From assembly GCF_004193775.1 (NCBI RefSeq), contig NC_041010.1:620001-684000 (forward strand): DNA of 64,000 nt. The letters run 5' to 3'. Below, one piece after another: positions 11,659 through 24,803 of this stretch (position 1 is the first letter of the stretch; each line of letters starts with the position of its first letter). A program made the position numbers and the translations under genes. This DNA comes from Glycine soja. Its lineage: Eukaryota; Streptophyta; Magnoliopsida; Fabales; Fabaceae. Under the pieces are notes generated by a model. The model was not told the DNA's origin. It made no database searches and saw only the letters and a list, made by a program, of their open reading frames with translations.

Positions 11659-13680
11659 TTTTTTTTAGGTAAATATAATTATATTAAGGTGAGAATAAGT
11701 AATACTCCCATATAAATCAGATCAACCAGAACAACAGTTCCAGTTTTTAAAAACATCAAATAGCTAAATAGAAATAATAAGAACAAGATGATAATACCAA
11801 TCTTGTTCCTTACCAATATTTCTATAACTACCTACATAATATCAATCTTGCAAATTTTGCTATTCGACAGATCGATTTAAGAACTCCAACAGGTTTGTGC
11901 TCCAATCATAAAATGAGAGATGTTTTAGCTTTGTTTTGCATGCATGATATCCATAACCAAGCACGAACCACAATTGAGTTCCTTAAAGATTCCGCATCCA
12001 CCTCTTGGTTATTAAAAACAACATTGTTCCGCAATAATCAAATGCCTCAAACTGTCGCAAACCATAAGACCATCAATCTGTCATTTAATTCTTTTCTTCC
12101 AGAACTCAAAAAGTGTTGCTGAAAGTGTTCCAATGGTTTGTAGTGTTTTTTTAACTATCTATAAGCCTAGTCAATTCTAGCACCTGCTCCATATACTTGA
12201 CGCTATCGAACACAAGAAAAACAAGTGTTCTAATGTTTCTTCCTGGTGATGGCATAATGGACATGAGAAGTCCATGTTGTCAAGCCTAATATTCATTCTC
12301 CTCAAGTTTGATCTAATTGGCAAGTTGCCATGCACGATTCTCCACATCAAAAAAGAAACATTTGAGGGCATGCACTTGTTATCTCCATAGCTCATCGTAA
12401 ACATGTAACGTTTCTACAACTCAAAGACCTCTCCTTAGAAGGCTATACGCATTGCTAGCCGAAAAAGTTCCCGAGGACATTGTGTCCACACCAACAAGTC
12501 CTTTTCATTTTGCTCCCACCGATATTGTTGAGTTCCTCCATAAACCTTTGGAAAATTGATTCCTCCCAATTAAACCATTCCCTCATCCACTTTAGTTTCC
12601 AAACCCATCTCCCTTCAACCTAAGACCCTAGCTCAGCAATCCTCGCATTCTTGTTTTGTGAGTTAGCAAAAATCCTTGGATATCTTTCCAAGAAGGTTTG
12701 ATTTTCAAGCCATTACCTTCCACCTAGATTTACTTTCAAACCATCCCCCCACGTCCACATCTCAGGTAGCTTTCAAAAAAGTCCTTCCACCGAACCGATT
12801 CCTTGCCATCTCCACCCAAAGTAAAAAATGTCTCCATATTTTGCTTTAAGTAATTTACATCGTAAACTTTGTTGGAACAAGTCATTCTCCATCGCCATTT
12901 GGCTAAGAGGGCTTGATTAAATTCTTTTAAACTTTTCACCCAGCCTCCTTCCTTCTTTTCTTGGCAAATCTTCTCCCAATTAACCCAACATATCTTTCTT
13001 TCATCATCACCCCCCCCCCCCCCACACACACACACACACTCCCTTTGTAATTTGTTGATTTCTCTAATGACTCTTGTAGGAATCTTAAGGAAAGAAAAAA
13101 AGTATAGAGATAAGGATGTCAATTTAATAAGACAAAGTCTTCCTCCATATGATAGTTGCCTTTTGCTTCCAACTTGCAAGCCTATTATTGATCTTTTGAA
13201 TGATAGGTTGCCAAGTCCCTTCTATCCTTGGGTTAGCTCCAAGGGGGATTCCTAGGAACACAAATGAAAGTTACATCATTTTACAATTAAGAAGAGAAGC
13301 AAACCTTTCAATTATTGCTTCCTCCTAGCTTGTTCTTGTGGGAATTGACATTGAGTCCGGAAACAAGTTTGAAATATCTCAAAGCACTTTCCATATACTA
13401 TCGATTTTCCAAAGTGGCATCCCCAAACATAAGTGTGTCATCTGCATGAGATCGAAACCTCCAAGTTATCCATTCTCACCTTCACACCGAGTAATTTCTT
13501 GGCTATCATAGCTTGCCTCAAGAGTCCCATAAGTCCCTCTACCACCATCAAGAAGAGGAAAGGAGCAAGTGGATCACCTTCCCTCAATCCCTTTTGTGTG
13601 TAAAATTATGTAATTGAACTATCTTTCACCAAAACATTATTCACTTAACTAAAGTCTGTGATCAGCTTGTAAGATAGAAA
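11659..13680 (-). mobile_element. Decayed L1-type LINE, reverse transcriptase to 3' tail
   Basis: Read on the minus strand from about 13680, stretches typical of plant L1 ORF2 appear in order. First is the reverse-transcriptase segment GLREGDPLAPFLFLMVVEG in pieces near 13600-13530. Then come LGIPLGANPR and TWQPIIQKINNRLASWK near 13250-13150, and a region ending in ALLAKWRWRM near 12890. The zinc-binding zf-RVT end, with a CPLCHHQEETLEHLFFLC pattern, is at 12404-12177. The 3' end is marked by an A-run (T-run at 11659-11666 on the plus strand). Frameshifts and stops break the frame many times, the 5' half including the endonuclease is missing, and no target-site duplication was found. It is an inactive fragment. 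Confidence 0.85.
13009..13041. repeat. Poly-C / (CA)n compound tract inside the LINE
   Basis: A run of about 14 C residues is followed by an alternating CA tract. It lies inside the LINE reverse-transcriptase remnant and interrupts its frame, giving Gly-rich and Cys-Val residues on the minus strand that do not belong to the protein. It arose after insertion. Confidence 0.85.
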
Positions 13681-14335
13681 AACATTATTTAAGTGTATAA
13701 TTATTATCTGTTCATATCATATTTAAATTTTAATGAGTTTATTTTTATACTAAATTCTTTATTGTCATTCAATTACAATTTTTTTAAATATAACATCTAA
13801 AATAATTCTTATAAAATTCATTAATTTTATATATATGACAATTTGTAATTAAATAATAATGTAACTTTTACGGTGTCTTTTTTTAAATTAAATTCTTTTA
13901 TATATTATTATGAAATTCAAAGTATATATTCATTTTAATATTTTAAACACAAAAAATTGTTAATTCATTTTTTACTGATTAATTTTATTGATTCAACATT
14001 CTTCCCATTTTAAATTTGTAATATTTTAGCCTTTCCATTTAAAATGATGAAAGTTGATTGATGTTTGTTAAAAAAATAATGAGAGTTTTAGTAGTCTTAG
14101 AGCATATACTTTGTTTAATGTTCAACTAGGTTCTTAAACTTTTGTATAAAAGTTAGAGTTCCTTACACTTCTTTTAATTTGATTTAATTTAGATTATAAC
14201 AAAATATGTTGAAAATTATATATATATATATATATATTAAAGCAACATGTCATGCGTCCGAACTACTTTTTCTCATTTCTTATTAATTAAATAAATTTCT
14301 AGCGTTCTTAATTAGCCGCTCCTCAAGTTGAGGCC
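13681..14335. other. AT-rich upstream region of the ACO gene
   Basis: No gene. It contains AT-rich DNA and a short TA array at about 14215-14238. The proximal part is presumably the promoter of the downstream oxidase gene. Confidence 0.5.
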
Positions 14336-14343
14336 TATAAATA
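14336..14343 (+). promoter_or_regulatory. Probable TATA box of the ACO gene
   Basis: TATAAATA lies 95 bases before the ATG at 14438 in a suddenly less AT-rich context (TTGAGGCC just upstream). This spacing would put transcription start near 14370 with a 5' leader of about 70 bases. It is a motif call only. Confidence 0.6.
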
Positions 14344-14419
14344 CATTAGATTGCACCTCTGAGAACAACACTCCTGGCAGCATATACTCATAAATCACAT
14401 AGCTAGTTGTTTAAAGTAA

Positions 14420-16541
<2,122 letters not shown>

Positions 16542-16619
16542 GTCTCAGGGCTCTCAGCATGTGGAATCGGTTATGTGTGTTTCTGTTAATAATAAACAAA
16601 GGCTACTCACAACATATTA

Positions 16620-18618
16620 CTAGTGTTTGGTGTCCTTGGATAATTGGCATGGAAGCTTGTGCTTGTGCAGTATAATCAAACCTTATATAGTTCAAAAAAT
16701 AAAAGTTATTAGGTTGATCTTAATTAGTTTGTGCGTGTGATCCATGATATGATGTCGCCTGTGATATGATGGTTAAGATAGTGTGGTATGTAGTGATACA
16801 CTGTTTTAGAAAGTAGTCTCATCTTGCCCATATTACAAGGAACTGTCTCTCATAATTCCTCTTTGGCTTATGATTATATGAACAATATAGAGTGAACGAT
16901 ATATTCTTACTTTTTTCTTTCTATATATATTACTCCATATTACCTTTTCTTCTATGATTAAAAAGAAAATAAATAAACTCACATTTAAAATCTTCTTTCT
17001 TCTTATATATTATAACAAGTGGAGTGTGTGAGGAATCCTATAAAGAAATAGAATGTGAAAAATAGAGAGGGATTTCAAATAAAATTAACCCAAAATATAA
17101 ACACCAATTACCCACTGGAAATTAAAGTGAAGATACAGAAGACAGTTAAAGTGTGTGAAGTGGCCTAAGGGAATTGACGACTCCTAAGCACTAGTAATCT
17201 ACTATTTCCCATCTTTTTCTCGCAAGTGGGGACACATCCAAAGAAGAACATTGAAATAAATGAAAATATCGAAAGGAGAAAAAGGATTTTCTCTTGATTT
17301 CTTTTCTTTATTATTCTCATGAAATGGAACGGCTCACATGTAACCTTATCATTTGGACAATTTTGTTTGATGACGTTACAAAAACAATGCTTATTTGGAT
17401 TTATTTTGGGCAGTTAATTAGTTGATTGAACTTTAATATCCACGTAAAATATTTACATATGTAGCGACAGTAACCCAAACCCTGTTGTCAAATCTTGTTC
17501 CAATCTCTGGATTGAGTACCATGTCCCGTGGTTTTGGTTATGCATAGGTGATGATGTGATGTAAAGGCAAAAGTGCAAAACATTAAATCGTTATTTAGTA
17601 ACTACTCCCTTGTTAACTTCAATTACGCCAAACGTGTATTTCAGATGGCATTGGTCTTACTCATGATATATTTTAAAAGATTTAATTATTCACTTGATCT
17701 CAACTACTCTCTCCCTTGTATGCTTGTGCCTTGTTAATTTATTTTCTTGATAAAAAAAAAATAAAGTTCAATTGCATGTTGGACTATTAATTAATGTCAT
17801 TCCAACCTCTCATATCGGTTTACTTACTCTTTAAAGGGGGAGGGAATACCAGTCCTTCTGATTGGTAATTAATTAAGTTTCCATTTGAGGAACTGAAAGG
17901 TACAATAATGATATGTTATAAACTATTGGACCGCGACCAAACAAGAATTTTAATCATGTTAACAATCTAAAGTTGGTAAGAAAGCAGCTTCCTTGGATTT
18001 GAAACCCAACGCTGAATGGCTGCCAGTAGCATCTGGAAATTAATTAAAGTATTGGGGGAAAAGTAGGTCAGGGTGTAATTGATAAGAAACTAAATGGATT
18101 CTTGTTTTATACTGTTTCATTCTGATTTATTAAACCTCTATGGGGAATTTCTACAAGTCATGATGCTGTATTGGGACCACAAGCACCACTTCTCCAAATA
18201 TAACTTCCCGGCCCAAAAAAAGTACTTAAAATCTATTTGGATTTGATAAAATATAAAAAGAGAAATGATAGAAAGCACAATCTAACACGAAAAAAAATTA
18301 GTATATGATTGAGAATCATTATGCTTTCAACTAATCTAATATCAACTAATTTAAATATCATTTATAATTAAGTGTTATTAAATTTTTTTATAAATTAAGA
18401 AACTTAAATATGTGTCATATAAATATTGGTCAAGATCATAGACATATGATGATTGCATACTTTTTAATAACTTTTCATCTAACATACTTTGTATTATTAG
18501 TTAAAATTCGTTCAAAAACATTTAATCTTGAGAGTTTTACTTTTTATTAAATGAATCTCAATTATGATTTTACGGTTTTTAATAAATTTTAAGTCATTGA
18601 AAAGAGTTTGGTAGAAGA

Positions 18619-18675
<57 letters not shown>

Positions 18676-19340
18676 GAAGGATTGTGTTAAAAAAATGATT
18701 TACTCATAAAAATATTATGAAAGGAAAATCACCAACTTGTCGTACTAATAATATGAAGAAAATAATTAAGTAAATCATGTGAATAGGATATGTGTTGCAT
18801 ACTTGCATTGAATTGATCACTTAATTTCCATCAACAACATATATTTTCCCTGTATTACTTAATTGCTGGTAATCTTAATGACAAGTTTGTATTATCCCGT
18901 TGTATGAGATTAATAATTTAATGGATTCGCATTACATGCTAGACAGAAAATTGCGGTTGCGCAGTAAATAATTCCCGTTGAGAGCACCAGCAAATGTTGC
19001 TCACTTTTCCAGTCAAAAAAGGCACTCTAGCATGTAACTGACAGTGCATAATCTTTGATGAAAGTGACAAGGCAAGTTTTTTTTTTAATTAAAAAAAACA
19101 GAGTCATAGGTGACTGGGTAAGGTAATTATATGCTCCTCTAACTTGAGCTTTTAATATAAGGATAAGGATTCTTTCATTCGGCCTTCTACCATGCAAATA
19201 ATGTCCAAAGAGGAAACAAACCTACAGGCACTGAAAATTATTTTGAAGCTTTATATAGTTTTTTAGTGTAAGTACAAAAAATGACACTTGCATAGACTTC
19301 ATAACTTATCCTTCAAATTCAGAGTTAGCCATTTAAAATG
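16620..19340. other. Intergenic DNA, no gene recognised
   Basis: About 2.7 kb downstream of ACO without a supported gene. Composition is less extreme at 17100-18200 but no conserved reading frame is visible. A (TA)n array occupies 18622-18671. An A-run preceded by CTTGAT near 17750 resembles a LINE tail, but without coding remnants or flanking repeats I do not call it. Confidence 0.5.
18622..18671. repeat. (TA)n microsatellite, about 25 units
   Basis: An uninterrupted TA dinucleotide array in intergenic DNA. Confidence 0.96.
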
Positions 19341-19615
19341 ATACTTCCTCCGATTTTGATTATAAATAATAAAAAAAATTCCTCAAATATAAGCAAATCT
19401 CATTTAATTATGTTTTATTTAATAAAATTCTCACCAAATGTTTTTTATTTAATAAGGCTAAGAATTTTTTTATATTTGATATCAAGTTTCAATAAAAGAT
19501 AATTTAAGAAAAACATTTCTTTTTTAATAAAAAATACATAATTTAATGAAGTTAATTAATTTTCATAATAAATGTAATGTCTTTTTTTACTTATAATCGA
19601 GATAAGAAGGAGTTG
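19341..19615. mobile_element. MITE with terminal inverted repeats
   Basis: The left end TACTTCCTCCGATTTTGATT and the right end, ATAATCGAGATAAGAAGGAG, are imperfect inverted repeats of about 23 bases (TTATAATC shared exactly, then CTCC/GGAG ends). The interior is AT-rich and non-coding, total length about 275 bases. This size and the CTCC...GGAG(TA) ends are typical of Stowaway-type (Tc1/mariner-related) MITEs of plants; a flanking TA is possible at the left. Superfamily assignment is inference. Confidence 0.65.
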
Positions 19616-19794
19616 GTCAAATTGGACAGGATTGAACAAATAATATATGCACAACAATACAGAATATTATAAAACAGTTAAGTGAAAGAATAGTTTTTAA
19701 AGAATTAATGGATGGTTAGTTCAACTACTTGAATAGATTAGTTCAATTTGTTTTATTGATTTTGTTTTAATTAATAATTTCAGTCTTAAGATTA

Positions 19795-19797
<3 letters not shown>

Positions 19798-19869
<72 letters not shown>
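19798..19869. repeat. (TA)n microsatellite, about 36 units
   Basis: A long uninterrupted TA array, the second longest in the window, in intergenic DNA. Confidence 0.97.
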
Positions 19870-19870
<1 letters not shown>

Positions 19871-20310
19871 CTCTTTATATGTTCAGTGAATGTTTAAAGG
19901 ATCCGTGCTTAAACTTCTTGAAAAAAAATGCATAAAAATTCTTTTGTAGATTTTAACAAAATTAATTTATTTTGTTTTAAATTGAAAAAAACACGTTTTT
20001 ATTTAAATAGATAGCTATAATTAGAACTTTTATAGCTTTTTAAAATAACATGAAATTTGCTTCTTTTTTTTTTTAGATTCTTGTTATTTTTATAATTTTA
20101 AAACAAGCTAACAAAAAAATTTAAATATAATTTTGAAAAAAAATACTTTTTTTCATATTGAATTAAAACAAGCTATTTTTTTTTTTCGTATAACTGGAGA
20201 CCACAAGGCAAAAAAAATTGAATTCTAGATTGGTTGGACTATTCACTTGATCTATTTCTAACAAACTAATTAGGTTTTATCTTAACAATTCGTTTGATGT
20301 TCAAGAAACA

Positions 20311-20466
20311 ATTTTCAAGTGAGTCTTTCCCTGTAGTAATCCGTCCAATTTCCAAGTTTTATCTTGGGTACTTTGTCGCTTTTCATCCTTTGTTTGGGAT
20401 AGTGTATGATAGGACGAAAAGAAGAATTTTCAAGTGAGTCTTTTCCTGTAGTAATCCGTCCAATTT
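20311..20466. repeat. 41-base direct repeat, 115-base spacing
   Basis: The copies at 20311-20351 and 20426-20466 are near identical (ATTTTCAAGTGAGTCTTT, then CCCTG or TCCTG, then TAGTAATCCGTCCAATTT), differing at one base. The intervening 74 bases are unique. The whole may be a recent local duplication or the ends of a small element. Small overlapping ORFs here are by-products. Confidence 0.85.
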
Positions 20467-21457
20467 GCGAGGAGAAAGAGAAGAATTCTTTTTTTAATGA
20501 CAGAAATACACTTATGCATCTCACATCTAAGATTTTATTTGGGATATTTATGTTACGTTATACATTTGTTTTCTTTTTTTTCTTACCAAACAATCTAAAC
20601 CGTGTACCATTTTTTATTCCTTTTAGATTGTTTAGATTATAAAAAATAAGCAATTTTTAACTAATTAAAATGCCTTGAGAATATAAAAAAAATTAATATT
20701 CACTGCTTATAAACTTGAATATAAGCAAAAAAAAATCATATATGATAGTCCAAAACATAAGTAAATTTTAATTAATTTTATACTAAATAATATTATTCCT
20801 CAATGTACTTCATTTAACTAATATTTTATTTAAAATTAGGTAGTGTTTGCACATCTTTTTGATTAAAAAAAATACAAAGAGTGAGAAAAATAAAAGATAG
20901 AATGAAATTTTAAAAATGGCAATTATATAAAGATTGTTCTATCAATATGTGGCACTGCTGGATGATAGTTTTTACTTTTTATATAGTTATAGATGATCTT
21001 TTTTTCATTTTTATATCAAAATTCATTTTAAAACTAAAAATAAGATTGGTAAAATTAAATGATTTTAATTAACATTAATTAGACTTTTAAATATATTTAC
21101 GTAAGGAAATAATACCAATTTAGAGATGGATATACAAGTTAGGTCTGCCTGCTTCCATTCTTATCTAAATAAATCATACCACACTGACATGCTAATTGAA
21201 TGAACTTTTTTTTTTTTTGTTTGATTTGCACGTCTACCTCACTTAGCCCGTGAGCTAATGAACCAGTACGCAAGCTGAATAACAATATATATATATATAT
21301 ATATTTCTAATTTTTAAAAAAGAAAAATGATAGGAAAACCTGAAAAAATTATAAAACAAATTAATAAAAAATGAAAAATGATTAGCATACTGTTAGCAAA
21401 AACACGAAAATATGGATGAAATAATAAAATCATAAAAAAAAAAAAAACCTTTGCTTA
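20467..21457. other. AT-rich intergenic DNA
   Basis: No gene or clear element. A short TA array lies at 21283-21304. Confidence 0.5.
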
Positions 21458-21840
21458 CCTCACTCAAACATCAAATTAAGCATAAAAGCCTCATTAGCAG
21501 CATCTAGGTTTTTCTTCCAATCACCCATTTCAGGGTTGAGGGCGAGCCCTGGTGCAGTGGTAAAGTTGTGCCTTGGTGACTTGTTGGTCATGGGTTCGAA
21601 TCCGGAAACAGCCTTTTGCATATGCAAGGGTAAGGCTGCGTACAACATCCCTCCCCCATACCTTCGCATAGCGAAGAGCCTCTGGACAATGGGGTACAAA
21701 GTTTTTTACCCATTCCAGGGTTGAGAAGCAAAAGCCAATTGCAAGTGAACCTTTGTGATTCATTGATTCCCTTTCTTCAGGCAGTACCCAGCAGACACGT
21801 AATGAAATAAATAGCTATAAGCTGAAATTTCAAGATATAT
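21458..21840 (-). pseudogene. Decayed coding-like segment split by a SINE
   Basis: If the SINE at 21541-21725 is removed, the minus strand reads a continuous segment ending in PEMGDWKKNLDAANEAF, then LNLMFE and a stop at about 21460. A diverged copy of the DWKKNLDAA-coding sequence lies at about 22760-22805 on the same strand. I do not recognise the family. No start, splice structure or upstream domain is visible, so this is a fragment, probably of a duplicated gene. The next feature describes the other part. Confidence 0.4.
21523..21725 (+). mobile_element. tRNA-derived SINE (Au-SINE type) with 18-bp target duplication
   Basis: The body, 21541-21707, is about 167 bases. It begins GGCGAGCCCTGGTGCAGTGG, which contains an RNA polymerase III A box, and has a B box GGTTCGAATCC at 21595-21605. 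It continues with GGTAAGGCTGCGTACAACAT and ends in a T-run. This matches what I know of the Au SINE family, which is widespread in angiosperms including legumes. It is flanked by an 18-base target-site duplication, ACCCATTTCAGGGTTGAG (21523-21540) and ACCCATTCCAGGGTTGAG (21708-21725), differing at one base. Small ORFs on both strands here are by-products of the SINE. Confidence 0.92.
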
Positions 21841-22539
21841 TTAATTATCTACTTAAATCCATGTTACAGAACAATCATCAACCATGCACGGCAACAAGCT
21901 TATCCTAAGCACTTTGCCACAACTAATCAGTTCATCACACTAAGGTTTTCACTTTCCCTGATAGAAACAACCCATCAGAACATTGGCGTGCAGCGCAGAG
22001 GCATTCATATTTTTGTGTTTCCCTTTACCTATTTGCTTTTCTACTTTTGCTTTTGCTTTTGCTTTTCGGAGTACCATCTTATATGGGAAAACTGATTCAG
22101 CACTAACAAGAAGTTCACAGCACATCTTGCCTTACCCCCAAAGCATTATCAGCCTTATACAATAGATTTTCTACAACAAACCATGTCTCCAAAAGTAATA
22201 AATTCAACGTATGTCCATTATAAAATAAAACCTCATTTTGTAAAATGTACAACGCAAGCAACATTTGGGAGAAGAAACATCAAACAATTTTTTTCAAGAA
22301 CAAGTGTGCAGACCTCAACAAATTGCAACAGCACACCCAATATAGCATGGGAAGAAGAACGACTGCTCTTTGGTGTGTAACATTGATTAGAAACTGATAA
22401 TCGTGAAACAAAAAATGAACAGAAATAATTTCTTTCAGATTGCCAAGAATTCGAGCAAACATTAAGAAAAACAACTGAAGAACTATCTAATTTAGGAACT
22501 CAAAATTTTTAACTTCCAATTAAAAGGCATCAAAATTCC

Positions 22540-23620
22540 CCTGAGCTCGGACACTTTGTCCCGAGGCTTCATTGAAGATGCTACTGAGCAGACAAGGACA
22601 ATATTCCAAAGCCACATATCATTCATCTAAAATTGGACTAGCCTCATTGATCTCTATTTCACCAGTGTAATTGAATTGTGTCCTCTTGATCCTTCCCTTG
22701 CGTCTCCATTGGCACAATTATTCTTTAGAACCATTGAAATATCAGCCTCAGAAGCTCCTGCAAGCACTCAATAGCAGCATCCAGGATTTTTCTTCTAATC
22801 ATCCATTCCTGATTTTCATTCAACTAGGTATCGTTGAAATAGCATATTAGCCCAGAAAAGGTGAATCTGCAATCTAATGATAGCTTCTTCTGCAGATACA
22901 TCACCCTGACCCCCAACACTGGAGGACTCGCCAACATCAGTACCCCTTCCCTGCTGTTTCTTTTCTTCTCAATTTTTTTCTTTCTTGCTTGCATTGGGAT
23001 CCTTTATCTCATTTGCTCTCGGTCAGTTGCAACCTTACTCTTCTCCTCGGTTAAAAAGCTGTAGTGCGTCATTTTGAAGCAGCTTTATCAAATAATCAAT
23101 CTATCCTGACCCTCCTCACTAGCCAATTCCTCAAGTCTCCAAACAAAACTCCATCCTGAGTCAATATATGAAGATGTTGATCAACACCAATCATCCATCT
23201 TCGCTTACTTCCATTCCGTACCTTCTGTTGCACCAGATTTTTTCCTTTGGAGCATCCTTTTCTACCTTACCAATCCTCACCATCATGAGCTTCAGAAACA
23301 CATTCACTTGGGAATTCATCACCATTGGTGACTTTTCTTCTTCCAATAAAGGTCAGGACTAACTTCAACATTGTTTATTCTCAGCATCCCAATTGAATCA
23401 CTTTTATTCGTTTCATGTCCCTTTAGGAGATGCTATCTCAGCCAATCTAAGGAGGTTGTAGTCACCAAATCACCACCATTATCTTTTGCTCACTCTAAAA
23501 CGGCCATTCACCAGCATCCGTGCAAGCCTAATGTCAAGATCATAAAGAAGCTTGAACCCCAGCCTCAACTTCACGAAACTGTTCCTTCCAGGATTTTTTT
23601 TTCTTTTTTTCTAATTAGGA
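22540..23620 (-). pseudogene. Decayed minus-strand gene remnant of unrecognised family
   Basis: Minus-strand translation gives protein-like pieces in shifting frames. From about 23580 down these include KLRLGFKLLYDLDIRLA, YNLLRLAEIASPKG, IKDPNASKKEK, then GTDVGESSSVGGQGDVSAEE followed by AIIRLQIHLFWANMLFQRYL (22930-22830), then a KKN-L-D-A-A piece (22800-22760) and SEADISMVLKNNCANGDA (about 22750-22700). The pieces read like a soluble helical protein with a Lys/Ser-rich linker. Stops and frameshifts between them show it is not functional as written. It could be a processed or partial copy. I do not recognise the protein. Confidence 0.45.
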
Positions 23621-24087
23621 GATTTAATGGATGTGGTACTGTGGTATGATCTATCTAAAAAGTCTGATCAAAAGCAAGTATGGGGAAAGTCAGACTGAAT
23701 TTAACCAGGCCTATTTACATGCAGAGCAATACTGGCGGATTGCTTACGAACCTGTTAACAGATACTAAGTTCAGCGGAAAGTGACAATGATATTTCCAGC
23801 CAGGAAAAGTTTTTGCAAGCATTTAACTGACATGCAAGAATAACAAGTGTAGGTGAAACGGGATTATAATTTGTCTTATCTATTAGAATATAGTGAAGAG
23901 AAATATCTGGAAAGAAAAGATGAAGTGATCTTCATTATCATCAAATGGTACATTTATACAATCAGGAAATGCTACATATCTGCTGTGATCCGTATCACAG
24001 CTGTGGAAGCGAGATAGGAATATCTCAAAATGCATACAGAAGCTGCCACAGTCGGATGTGACACTTGTTACACCAGTAGAAGGTTTA

Positions 24088-24092
<5 letters not shown>

Positions 24093-24156
<64 letters not shown>
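24093..24156. repeat. Compound (CT)n(AT)n microsatellite
   Basis: About 20 CT units (24093-24132) run directly into about 12 AT units (24133-24156). It yields Ser-Leu, Ile-Tyr and Glu-Arg repeats on translation, which are not real proteins. It sits about 650 bases beyond the PTOX stop codon. Confidence 0.96.
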
Positions 24157-24157
<1 letters not shown>

Positions 24158-24803
24158 AATGGCAGAGGCTGCCATGGCTCTTTGTGGTCATTGCCATTGC
24201 TGTGGGGACGTTCCGCTTTCCCCACAAATCAAGAAAAAAAATCGTGAAACTAAAACAAACCTGCCACAGGTAGCAATGGAATTTTGCGTATTCATGAGGA
24301 CATAAAAAAAAGAAAAAACAAAAGGTTTTAGCATACACGTTTTCACACCTTATAACCACTCCAATTTGTGTGAACCTTCCAATCCCACCAACCAGCTTCC
24401 ATCACTGCCATTCTTTGTCCTCTCCAACATTTTGTTATTTTGCCATCATATTTCTTTAAATATTTTTATTTTCATTTATTTTTTCTCTCGTTGTCACAAT
24501 CTAAATATTTCAGTGATGGATGGTTTCTAAAAGTCAACACATGGAACCCTCTAGCTCTAATGACAAAGTTCCAAATTCCAAAAACAAGGAAAAGAGCAGG
24601 AGCAAAATTATAGACAATCTCCATAATATTATTTTCTTTGATAATCCTCAGAGTGTGTGGTATGAATATTTAACCTTTACTTTCTATAAAGACAATTAAC
24701 CGGAGAGCAACCTTATCCAAATTTCAACTATTTACTACCTCCAATTATTATTCTCTGCCTCCTATCTTATTAAATGAATGTACTATGTATTGTGCCACTT
24801 ATC
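24157..24803. other. Region downstream of PTOX
   Basis: No other gene is seen. The part nearest 24804 should carry the 3' UTR of the minus-strand oxidase gene; I could not fix its poly(A) site. Confidence 0.4.

Noticed and set aside
12177..13179. Minus-strand ORFs that could be taken for a small zinc-finger gene
   Set aside because: Together with the upstream pieces they form the zf-RVT and RT parts of one decayed LINE.
1..14335. A search for a hidden gene cluster or new system in the 14-kb gene-free block
   Set aside because: Apart from repeats and LINE remnants there is no conserved frame, splice structure or RNA-gene signature on either strand.
17690..17765. A-run preceded by TTCTTGAT, resembling a LINE 3' tail
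   Set aside because: No coding remnant and no flanking duplication could be found, so it may be a simple A-run.
21536..21724. Possible tRNA gene suggested by GGTTCGAATCC
   Set aside because: The A and B boxes belong to a SINE with flanking duplications; no cloverleaf with an acceptor stem is present.
23883..24359. 158-codon minus-strand ORF downstream of PTOX
   Set aside because: Its length comes from reading through the compound CT/AT microsatellite; no domain is visible on either side.
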